A DNA stretch of 64,000 nt from Agromyces protaetiae (GTDB taxonomy: Bacteria; Actinomycetota; Actinomycetes; Actinomycetales; Microbacteriaceae). The translations under genes were made by a program, and so were the position numbers. Shown piece after piece: positions 33,682-41,656 of this stretch. Within the stretch, counting starts at the first letter, position 1, and each line of letters begins with the position of its first letter. The notes beneath the pieces were generated by a model. The model searched no databases, had not been told where the DNA came from, and saw only the letters and a program-made list of their open reading frames with translations. The stretch is taken from positions 372,001 to 436,000 of the forward strand of contig NZ_CP035491.1 of NCBI RefSeq assembly GCF_004135405.1, in the 5' to 3' direction.

Positions 33682-36624
33682 GTGAGGTCCCGACCCGCAC
33701 CCCTTCGCGCCGCGGCGTTCATCGCCGCGGGGTTCGTCGGGGTGCGGGTGCTGTACCGCGTCGCGTTCCACGGCGCCGACGGGTCGGGGCCCGTGGTACT
33801 GCCCTTCCCCGAGATCCCGCTGCCGCGGCCGTTTTCGCACGTCGTGCTGCTCGGGCCTGCGACGCTCGACGGCCTCGTCGACGCCGCCGTGAGCGCCCTG
33901 CCGATCGCACTCACGATCCTCGCCTTCGGCCTGCTCAACGCCGTCTTCGACGTCCCTCGCCTCCTCACTCGCGCGGCCCGGCGCGGCCCGTTGCGAGGCG
34001 TCGCGCGCATGCTGTCGGTCGCGTGGGCGGGGCTCCCGGCTCTCGCCGAGGCTGTGCGGCGGGTGCGGTTCGCGCAGCGCCTGCGCGGCGAGCGCGGCGG
34101 CCCGCGCCTGCTGGCGCCCGTGCTCGAACGGACGCTCGAGCGGGCCACGGCCGTGGCTGCGGCCCTCGAACTGCGCGGGTTCGCGGGACATCCGGTGGAC
34201 GGAGTCTGCGAACGTCCGGTCGAGGCGCGAGACCTCGCCATCACGCACCGGGATGCCTCGGCGCCCGCCGTGCTCGTGCCGTCGCTCGAGCTCGCGACCG
34301 GCACGCTCACGCTCGTCGCTGGCCCGACCGGCAGCGGCAAGTCGACGCTCCTCCGCGCCGTCGCGGGGCTGCACTCGCACCTCGATGGCGGCACGACCTC
34401 GGGCGAACTCGTCGTGGTCGGCCACGACCGCGAGGCCACGCCCCCACGCGACACCGCCCGGACCGTCGGCGTCGTCCTCCAGCACCCGCGTGAGGGGTTC
34501 GCGACAGAGCGCGTGCGCGACGAGATCGGCCTCGTGCTCGAACTCCGCGGCGTCGATCCCGTCATCGTCGCGGCGCGCGTGCAGGAGATCGCCGCGCGCG
34601 TCGGTATCGAGTCGCTCGTCGACCGCGACCTGAGCGGCCTCTCGGCCGGCGAGGCGACCCTCGTCGCCATCGCCGCCGCGATCGCCGAGCACCCCATCCT
34701 GCTCCTCATCGACGAGCCGCTCGCCGACCTCGACGTCGTCATGCGCGCCCGCATCGTCGGCCTGCTCGGCGCGCTCGCGCACGAGGCGGGCATGTGCGTC
34801 GTCGTCGCCGAGCACCGGCACGCCGAGTTCGCGGCGGTCTGCGACGGCCGCGTCGAGGTGTCGGGCGGGGTCGCGCGGCCGGTCGCTTCGAGCGGGGCGG
34901 ATGTCTCGGAGACGACGGATGCATCGGGGCTCGCGCTCCTCGGTCCCCGCACCCGCGCAGCCTCCGACGTCGTCTTGCGCGCCCGCGAGCTCACGGTCCT
35001 CCACGACGGCACGCGCGCGGTCGACGCGGCGGGCCTCGATCTCGCGGCGGGCGAGCTCGTCGCCCTCACCGGCCCGAACGGCGCCGGCAAGTCGAGCCTC
35101 CTCGTCGCGCTCGCGACGACGCGCGGCGGGGCGGTCGAGGTGCTCGACAGCCATGGCCGGATCGGCGTCGCGCTCGTGCCCGACGCCTCCGACGACCTCT
35201 TCGCCTCGACCACGGTCGCCGCCGAGTGCGCCCGCACCGACCGGCGCACACATCTGCCCAAAGGCACGACCGCGGCCCGCTTCGCGGCGTTCCTCGGGCT
35301 CGACCCTTCCTCGCCGGCGTTCCTCGACCGGCTCGCCCGCCACCCGCGCGACCTCTCGGTCGGCGAGCGCCGCTGCCTCGCGATCGTGCTGCAGACGGCG
35401 CGGACTCCGAGTGTGCTCCTCGTCGACGAGCCGACGCGAGGGCTGGATGCCTCGGCACGCGCCCTCGTCGCCTCGGCGCTCGTGCGGGCCGCAGACGCCG
35501 GAGCCGCGGTGTGCTTCGCGACGCACGACGCCGCATTCGTGGCCGCGCTCGCGGATCGGGTGCTGCCGATGGCGGGCGGCGTGCTCGGGCCGGCGGAAGC
35601 ACCTGCCCGCGACGAAAGCCCAATCGACGCGGCCCAGCCGCAGCGAACGGAGTCGCAGCCCGAGACATCCGCCACGCCCGCGACATCCGTTCTCCCCGCC
35701 GCATCCGCCGCCCCCGAGGCATCCGCCCGGCTTTCGACGCCGCCGCGCTCGCGGCGCGGCCTTCGAGCCATCCACCCCGCCTTCGTCGCCATGACGCTTG
35801 CGAACCTCGTCGCGCTCGCCTCGTTCACGTGGCCGCTCGCGGCGGCCGCCGTGCCGTCGCAGGCGAGCGCCGCCGTGCCCGTCGCGGCCCTCGCGCTCGC
35901 GCCCGTCGCAGCCCTCGTTGTGCTGTGGGCGCTCGACGAGTCGGTACGCAGCGCGCACACCCTCGCCCTGCTCGGCACGCTCGCGGCGATCGGCGCCGCC
36001 GTCCGCATCGCGGGCACCGGCGTCGGCGGCGTCGAGGCCGTGTTCATCCTGCTCATCCTCGCGGGGCGCGCCTTCGGCGCTCGGTTCGGGCTCCTCCTCG
36101 GGCTCACGACGATCGCGCTGTCGACGATCGTGACGGGCACGTTCGGGCCGTGGACGCCGTTCCAGATGTTCGCGTGCGCGTGGGTCGGGGCGGGCGCCGG
36201 GCTCCTCCCCCGCGGGCTCTCTCACCGCGCCGAGATCGCCGTGCTGTGCGTCTACGGGGTGGTCGCGTCGTACCTGTTCGGCCTCATCATGAACCTGTGG
36301 TTCTGGCCGTTCGCGATCGGCACCCGCTCGTCGATCGCGTACGAGTCGGGTGCGCCGCTCGCGCAGAACCTCTGGAGCTTCCTGCTCTACTCCCTCGTGA
36401 CCTCGTCGATCACGTGGGACACCCTGCGCGCGATCACGACCGTCGTCGGGCTCGTCGTCGTCGGCGGCGCCGTGCTCGCCGCGTTCCGCCGGGCGAAGCC
36501 GATCCCGGCGGGCGACCGGGCGGCGCGCGGCGCGGCCGTCACACCGAGAAGTACTTCGCCTCGGGGTGGTGGAACACGAACGCGTCGGTCGACTGCTCGG
36601 GGTGCAGCTGCAGTTCGTCGCTGA
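33682..36624 (+). CDS. Single-polypeptide ECF transporter (T-A-A-S fusion)
   Basis: 980 residues from GTG 33682. Residues about 1-170 resemble the T (EcfT/CbiQ) subunit, ending in the coupling motif region RATAVAAALELRGFAG. Two ABC ATPase domains follow: Walker A GPTGSGKST (about 214) with LSAGEA (about 318), and GPNGAGKSS (about 462) with LSVGERR (about 557) and LLVDEPTRGLD. After a linker rich in Ala/Ser/Pro, residues about 700-950 form a six-helix S component (GPWTPFQMFACAWVGAGAGLLP). All four ECF modules are thus in one chain. The substrate is unproven; cobalamin is suggested by metH and the DUF4430-like lipoprotein. The 3' end overlaps metH by 86 nt on the opposite strand. Confidence 0.85.
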   Translation: MRSRPAPLRAAAFIAAGFVGVRVLYRVAFHGADGSGPVVLPFPEIPLPRPFSHVVLLGPATLDGLVDAAVSALPIALTILAFGLLNAVFDVPRLLTRAARRGPLRGVARMLSVAWAGLPALAEAVRRVRFAQRLRGERGGPRLLAPVLERTLERATAVAAALELRGFAGHPVDGVCERPVEARDLAITHRDASAPAVLVPSLELATGTLTLVAGPTGSGKSTLLRAVAGLHSHLDGGTTSGELVVVGHDREATPPRDTARTVGVVLQHPREGFATERVRDEIGLVLELRGVDPVIVAARVQEIAARVGIESLVDRDLSGLSAGEATLVAIAAAIAEHPILLLIDEPLADLDVVMRARIVGLLGALAHEAGMCVVVAEHRHAEFAAVCDGRVEVSGGVARPVASSGADVSETTDASGLALLGPRTRAASDVVLRARELTVLHDGTRAVDAAGLDLAAGELVALTGPNGAGKSSLLVALATTRGGAVEVLDSHGRIGVALVPDASDDLFASTTVAAECARTDRRTHLPKGTTAARFAAFLGLDPSSPAFLDRLARHPRDLSVGERRCLAIVLQTARTPSVLLVDEPTRGLDASARALVASALVRAADAGAAVCFATHDAAFVAALADRVLPMAGGVLGPAEAPARDESPIDAAQPQRTESQPETSATPATSVLPAASAAPEASARLSTPPRSRRGLRAIHPAFVAMTLANLVALASFTWPLAAAAVPSQASAAVPVAALALAPVAALVVLWALDESVRSAHTLALLGTLAAIGAAVRIAGTGVGGVEAVFILLILAGRAFGARFGLLLGLTTIALSTIVTGTFGPWTPFQMFACAWVGAGAGLLPRGLSHRAEIAVLCVYGVVASYLFGLIMNLWFWPFAIGTRSSIAYESGAPLAQNLWSFLLYSLVTSSITWDTLRAITTVVGLVVVGGAVLAAFRRAKPIPAGDRAARGAAVTPRSTSPRGGGTRTRRSTARGAAAVRR

Positions 36625-39600
36625 GTTCGACGCCCATGCGCTCGGGCTTCAGCAGCTCGACGACCTTGCGGCGGTCCTCCATGTCGGGGCACGCGGGGTA
36701 GCCGAGCGAGAAGCGAGCGCCGCGATACTCGAGCTTGAAGAGGCCTGCGGTGTCGGTCGGGTCGTCGGCGGCGAAGCCGAGCTCGGAGCGGATGCGCGCG
36801 TGCCAGTACTCGGCGAGCGCCTCGGTGAGCTGCATGACGAGCCCGTTGAGCTCGTAGTAGTCGCGGTAGCGGTTCTCGGCGAACATCTTCGCGGTGAACT
36901 CGTCGATCTTCGCGCCCGCCGTGACGAGCTGCACGGGGAGCACGTCGATCTGCCCCGACTCGCGCGAGCGCACGAAGTCGGCGAGGCACAGGTGACGGTC
37001 GCGGCGCTGGCGCGGGAAGTGGAAGCGCAGTCGTTCGGAGCCGAGCGCTGCACCGGGTGCCGCGCCGAGCGACTCGCCGTCGGGCGCGAGCAGCCCCGGC
37101 TGCCCGAGCACGCCCTCGCGGTCGTCGCCGTGGTGCAGCACGACGAGGTCGTCGCCCTCGGACACGACCGGGAAGTACCCGTACGCGACCGACGCGTCGA
37201 GCATGCCCTCGGCGAGGATCCGGTCGAGCCAGTACCGCAAGCGTGGCCGGCCTTCGCTCTCGACGAGCTGCTCGTAGCTCGCGCCGTCTTCGCCGCGGCC
37301 GGGCTTCAGCCCCCACTGGCCCATGAACGTCGCACGTTCGTCGAGGAACGCCGAGTAGTCGGCGAGCGCGAGGCCGCGCACGATGCGCGTGCCCCAGAAC
37401 GGCGGGGTGGGCACGGGGTTGTCGGATGCCACGTCCGAGCGCGCGGGCATCGCCTCGGGCTCGGTGAGGGTGAGCTTCGAGCCGCCCGTGTGGATGCGCT
37501 TCTTGAGGGCGGGCAGCCCGACTTCGGCGGGCGCGGCGCCGCGGGCGATCTTCACGAGCGGCTCCATGAGGCTCAGGCCCTCGAACGCGTCGCGCGCGTA
37601 GCGCACCTCGCCGTCGAAGAGGCCCGCGAGGTCGTCTTCGACATACGCGCGCGTGAGCGCCGCGCCACCGAGGATGATCGGCCAGCGCTTCGCGAGCCCG
37701 CGCGCCTGCAGCTCCTGCAGGTTCTCCTTCATGACGACGGTCGACTTCACGAGCAGCCCCGACATGCCGATGACGTCGGCGTCGTGCTCCTCGGCGGCCG
37801 CGATGATGTCGGCGATCGGCTGCTTGATGCCGAGGTTGATCACCTTGTAGCCGTTGTTCGTCAGGATGATGTCGACGAGGTTCTTGCCGATGTCGTGCAC
37901 GTCGCCGCGCACGGTCGCGATGACCATCGTGCCTTTGCCGGATGCCTCGGTCTTCTCCATGTGCGGTTCGAGCAACGCGACCGCGGACTTCATCGTCTCG
38001 GCCGACTGCAGCACGAACGGCAGCTGCATCTCGCCCGACCCGAAACGTTCGCCGACGACCTTCATACCCTCGAGGAGGTGGTCGTTGATGATGCCGAGGG
38101 CGGTCATCCCCTCGCCGCGGGCGAGGTCGAGGTCGGCTTCGAGGCCCTTCGACTCGCCGTCGATGATGCGCCGTTCGAGGCGCTCGCCGACGGGGAGGGC
38201 CGCGAGCTCGGCGGCGCGCTGGTCGCGGAGAGCCGCCGTGTCGACGCCCGCGAAGAGGTCGAGCATAACGGCGAGCGGATCGTACGTCGTGTTGCCGTCG
38301 GCATCGTATTCGCGGCGATCCCACACGAGGTCGAGGGCGACCTTACGCTGCTCCTCCGAGAGCGAGGCGAGCGGCACGATCTTCGCGGCGTCGATGATGC
38401 CCGAGTCGAGCCCTGCCTCGACGGCCTCGTGCAGGAACACCGAGTTGAGCACGCTGCGCGCGGCCGGGTTGAGGCCGAACGACACGTTCGAGACGCCGAG
38501 GGTCGTGTGGATGCCGGGGTACTTCTCGGTCAGGCGCCGGATGGCCTCGATCGTCTCGATCGCGTCGCGGCGGGTCTCCTCCTGCCCGGTCGCGATGGGG
38601 AAGGTCAGACAGTCGACGATGATGTCCTCGACGCGCATGCCCCACTCGCTCACGAGCTCGTCGACGAGGCGCGACGCGATCCGCAGCTTGTCGTCGGCCG
38701 TGCGCGCCTGGCCCTGCTCGTCGATCGTCAGGGCGATGACGGCCGTGCCGTGCTCCTTCACGAGCGGCATGATGCGGCCGAACCGGCTGGTGGGGGCATC
38801 CCCGTCTTCGTAGTTGACCGAGTTGACGACCGGACGTCCGCCGATGAGTTCGAGCCCCGCGGCGATGACCGCGGGCTCGGTCGAGTCGATGACGAGCGGC
38901 AGCGTCGACGCGCTCGCGAACCGCGAGACGACCTCGCGGATGTCGGCGACGCCGTCACGGCCGACGTAGTCGACGCACACGTCGAGCAGGTGCGCGCCGA
39001 CGCGGATTTGGTTGCGGGCGATCTCGACGCAGTCGTCCCACCGCTCCTCGAGCATCGCCTCGCGGAACGCCTTCGACCCGTTCGCGTTCGTGCGCTCCCC
39101 GATCGCGAGGTAGGACGCATCCTGGTGGAACGGCACGTGCTGGTAGAGCGACGCGACGCCCGGTTCGGGCTTCGCGTCGCGGGCGGATGCTCCGGACTGC
39201 GCGTCGATCCGTCGCAGATCGCCCTTTTCTCCGTCACCGAGGGGCATCCCGCGACGGATCGCGTCTGCGTCATCTCCCCGCAGCCGCTCGACGACCGCCC
39301 GCATGTGGTCGGGAGTCGTGCCGCAGCACCCGCCGACGAGGCCGAGGCCGAACTCGCGCACGAACTGCTCATGCGCAGTCGCGAGCTCACCGGGCTCGAG
39401 CGGGTAGTGCGCGCCGTCGGCGGTCAGCACGGGCAGGCCCGCGTTCGGCATGCACGCGACGGGCACGCGCGAGTGCTTCGAGAGGTGCCGCAAGTGCTCG
39501 CTCATCTCGGCGGGGCCGGTCGCGCAGTTGAGGCCGATCGCGTCGACGCCGAGCGGTTCGAGTGCCGTGAGGGCCGCGCCGATCTCGCTGCCCATGAGCA

Positions 39601-40261
39601 TCGTGCCGGTCGTCTCGACGGTGACCTCGACGAAGATCGGCAGGCGGATGCCCCGGCTGACGATCGCCTGCTTGCAGCCGTTGACCGCGGCCTTCGTCTG
39701 GAGCAGGTCCTGCGAAGTCTCGATGAGGAACGCGTCGGCTCCGCCGTCGATGAGGCCCTCGGCCTGCAGGGCGAACGTCTGCTTCAAGTGGTCGTAGGTC
39801 GTGTGGCCGAGCGAGGGCAGCTTCGTGCCCGGGCCCATCGAGCCGAGCACCCACCGCACCCGCCCGTCTGCGGCCTCGGCCGCCTCGACGCGCTCGCGCG
39901 CGATGCGCGCGCCCGCTTCGGCGAGCTCTGCGATGCGATCGTCGATGCCGTAGTCGGAGAGGTTCGACCAGTTCGCGCCGAACGTGTTCGTCTCGACGGC
40001 GTCGATGCCGGTCGCGAGGTAGGCGTCGTGGATCGATGCGACCACATCGGGACGCGCGACGTTGAGGATCTCGTTGCATCCTTCGAGCCCCTGGAAGTCG
40101 CCCTCGACCGAGAGGTCGTGCCCCTGCAGCATCGTGCCCATGGCGCCGTCGGCGATGACGACGTTCGACCGCACGGCGTCGAGCAGCGCAGCGGCTCGCG
40201 CAGGCAGCGCGACACCGTCGACGTCGAGCGGGAAGCGGGGTGCGGTGGATGTGCCGATCAC
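36539..40261 (-). CDS. metH: Cobalamin-dependent methionine synthase
   Basis: 1240 residues with all four MetH modules: homocysteine methyltransferase (1-340, zinc cysteines in GLNCATG near 247 and GGCCGTTPDH near 311), pterin/methyl-THF domain (about 360-650), cobalamin domain (about 660-890, with RGDVHDIGKNLVDIIL near 787) and the AdoMet activation domain (about 900-1240, ending HPEAKYFSV). It remethylates homocysteine to methionine. The GTG at 40261 follows TAGACT by 7 nt. I see no cobalamin-riboswitch-like leader. Divergent from menC and convergent, with overlap, to the ECF gene. Confidence 0.95.
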   Translation of the reverse strand: MIGTSTAPRFPLDVDGVALPARAAALLDAVRSNVVIADGAMGTMLQGHDLSVEGDFQGLEGCNEILNVARPDVVASIHDAYLATGIDAVETNTFGANWSNLSDYGIDDRIAELAEAGARIARERVEAAEAADGRVRWVLGSMGPGTKLPSLGHTTYDHLKQTFALQAEGLIDGGADAFLIETSQDLLQTKAAVNGCKQAIVSRGIRLPIFVEVTVETTGTMLMGSEIGAALTALEPLGVDAIGLNCATGPAEMSEHLRHLSKHSRVPVACMPNAGLPVLTADGAHYPLEPGELATAHEQFVREFGLGLVGGCCGTTPDHMRAVVERLRGDDADAIRRGMPLGDGEKGDLRRIDAQSGASARDAKPEPGVASLYQHVPFHQDASYLAIGERTNANGSKAFREAMLEERWDDCVEIARNQIRVGAHLLDVCVDYVGRDGVADIREVVSRFASASTLPLVIDSTEPAVIAAGLELIGGRPVVNSVNYEDGDAPTSRFGRIMPLVKEHGTAVIALTIDEQGQARTADDKLRIASRLVDELVSEWGMRVEDIIVDCLTFPIATGQEETRRDAIETIEAIRRLTEKYPGIHTTLGVSNVSFGLNPAARSVLNSVFLHEAVEAGLDSGIIDAAKIVPLASLSEEQRKVALDLVWDRREYDADGNTTYDPLAVMLDLFAGVDTAALRDQRAAELAALPVGERLERRIIDGESKGLEADLDLARGEGMTALGIINDHLLEGMKVVGERFGSGEMQLPFVLQSAETMKSAVALLEPHMEKTEASGKGTMVIATVRGDVHDIGKNLVDIILTNNGYKVINLGIKQPIADIIAAAEEHDADVIGMSGLLVKSTVVMKENLQELQARGLAKRWPIILGGAALTRAYVEDDLAGLFDGEVRYARDAFEGLSLMEPLVKIARGAAPAEVGLPALKKRIHTGGSKLTLTEPEAMPARSDVASDNPVPTPPFWGTRIVRGLALADYSAFLDERATFMGQWGLKPGRGEDGASYEQLVESEGRPRLRYWLDRILAEGMLDASVAYGYFPVVSEGDDLVVLHHGDDREGVLGQPGLLAPDGESLGAAPGAALGSERLRFHFPRQRRDRHLCLADFVRSRESGQIDVLPVQLVTAGAKIDEFTAKMFAENRYRDYYELNGLVMQLTEALAEYWHARIRSELGFAADDPTDTAGLFKLEYRGARFSLGYPACPDMEDRRKVVELLKPERMGVELSDELQLHPEQSTDAFVFHHPEAKYFSV

Positions 40262-40311
40262 TCGCGCGAGTCTACTTACGCTCGCTCCGAACCGCGGGCG
40301 ATGATGGGCAC

Positions 40312-41301
40312 ATGGACCTGCCGCCCCTCGCCGACCTGCTCGCCACCGCCCGGGTCGTCGCCCTGCCGCTCGTGACCCGCTTCCGCGGCATCGACATTCG
40401 CGAGGCGCTCGTGTTCGAGGGCCCCGAGGGCTGGACCGAGTTCTCGCCGTTCGTCGAATACGACGACGACGAGGCATCGGCGTGGCTCGAGGCATCCATC
40501 GATTTCGGGTGGCGGAAGCCGCCCGCGCCGCTGCGCGACGCGATCCGCGTCAACGCGACCGTGCCCGCCGTCGATCCCGACAGCGTCGCCGCCGTGCTCG
40601 CGCGGTTCCCGGGTTGCCGTACGGCCAAGGTCAAGGTCGCGGGCGCCGGCACGACCCTGCAACAGGATGTCGCGCGCGTGCGTGCCGTGCGCGAGGCGCT
40701 CGGCCCCGAGGGCCGCGTGCGGCTCGATGCGAACGGCGGGTGGAACGTCGACGAGGCCGAGCACGCGATCCACGCGATGTGCGAGTTCGACCTCGAGTAC
40801 GTCGAGCAGCCGTGCGCGACGGTGTTCGAACTCGCCGAGATCGGCATCCGCACGAAGTACCTCGGCATCCCGATCGCGGCCGACGAGAGCGTGCGTCGCG
40901 CAGCCGACCCGCTCTTCGTGGCCGAGGCGGGCGCCGCCGACCTGCTCGTGATCAAGGCGCAGCCGCTCGGCGGGGTCCACCGCGCCCTGTCGATCATCGA
41001 CGCGGCGGGCCTGCCCGTGAACGTCTCGAGCGCGCTCGACACGAGCATCGGACTCGCCATGGGCGCCCACCTCGCGGCGGCCGTGCCGTCGCTCGAGTAC
41101 GACTGCGGGCTCGGCACGGCGTCGCTGCTGGCGGCGGATGTCACGGGGTCGCCGCTCTTCCCCGAGAACGGGTCTATCCCCGTGCGGCGAGTCGTACCCG
41201 ACCCCGTGCTGCTCGATCGGCACGAAGCCGACGATGAGCGTGCGGCATGGTGGCTCGCCCGCCTCGAGCGCGTCTACGAGGTGCTCGCCGAGCGCGAGTA
41301 G
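40312..41301 (+). CDS. menC: o-Succinylbenzoate synthase
   Basis: 329 residues of the enolase superfamily. Catalytic and metal residues are visible: AKVKVAG (Lys, about 106), RLDANGGW (Asp, about 140), EYVEQPC (Glu, about 164), AADESV (Asp, about 188) and VIKAQP (Lys, about 212). It dehydrates SHCHC to OSB. It is separated from the other men genes by the ECF/metH segment. Divergent from metH with only 50 nt between starts. Confidence 0.93.
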   Translation: MDLPPLADLLATARVVALPLVTRFRGIDIREALVFEGPEGWTEFSPFVEYDDDEASAWLEASIDFGWRKPPAPLRDAIRVNATVPAVDPDSVAAVLARFPGCRTAKVKVAGAGTTLQQDVARVRAVREALGPEGRVRLDANGGWNVDEAEHAIHAMCEFDLEYVEQPCATVFELAEIGIRTKYLGIPIAADESVRRAADPLFVAEAGAADLLVIKAQPLGGVHRALSIIDAAGLPVNVSSALDTSIGLAMGAHLAAAVPSLEYDCGLGTASLLAADVTGSPLFPENGSIPVRRVVPDPVLLDRHEADDERAAWWLARLERVYEVLAERE

Positions 41302-41323
41302 CCGACCGATCTGCTCGATCGGT

Positions 41324-41551
41324 TTACATGAGCCTCCCGAGGACGATCGCCGCGTATTGGTCGGCCCGGAGACGCTCTGCTTCGAGACGATGGTCGTGGA
41401 GCTCGGCGAGCTCGGCGTGGGTCGGGGCGACGTGCTGCATGCGCCGACTCCACGCGAGAAGCGCGAACCCGACGCGTCGCACGACGCGCGCGAACGGCGG
41501 CAACTCGTGCGAGATCGAGGTCGGATGCCCGACGGTGAGTACGGAGTTCAT
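41324..41551 (-). CDS. Small hypothetical protein
   Basis: 75 residues, starting MNSVLTVGHPTSISHELPPF and containing VGFALLAWSRRMQ followed by a charged helix ELHDHRLEAERLRADQYAA. No known domain. The sequence has normal codon character, and the pattern of one short hydrophobic helix plus SRR and a charged helix recurs in small actinobacterial proteins (recollection). It lies downstream of the amylase/pullulanase gene after a terminator. Confidence 0.6.
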   Translation of the reverse strand: MNSVLTVGHPTSISHELPPFARVVRRVGFALLAWSRRMQHVAPTHAELAELHDHRLEAERLRADQYAAIVLGRLM

Positions 41552-41606
41552 GGTTCAGTTCTATGCCCGACCACCGACATTCGAACGGGGTCGGTGAGGA
41601 CGCAGC

Positions 41607-41640
41607 GCACCGCCCCCACCACGACGGGTGAGGGCGGTGC
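41607..41640 (-). terminator. Terminator hairpin after the amylase/pullulanase gene
   Basis: Left arm 41607-41620 (GCACCGCCCCCACC) pairs with 41626-41640 over about 14 bp with one wobble or mismatch. It lies 17 nt beyond the stop codon of the giant gene. Confidence 0.6.
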
Positions 41641-41656
41641 ACAGCCGATCGGCGGG

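Noticed and set aside
40262-40311. Possible cobalamin riboswitch upstream of metH
   Set aside because: The start is 7 nt from a -10 hexamer and the 50-nt gap to menC has no B12-box-like sequence or room for the structure.
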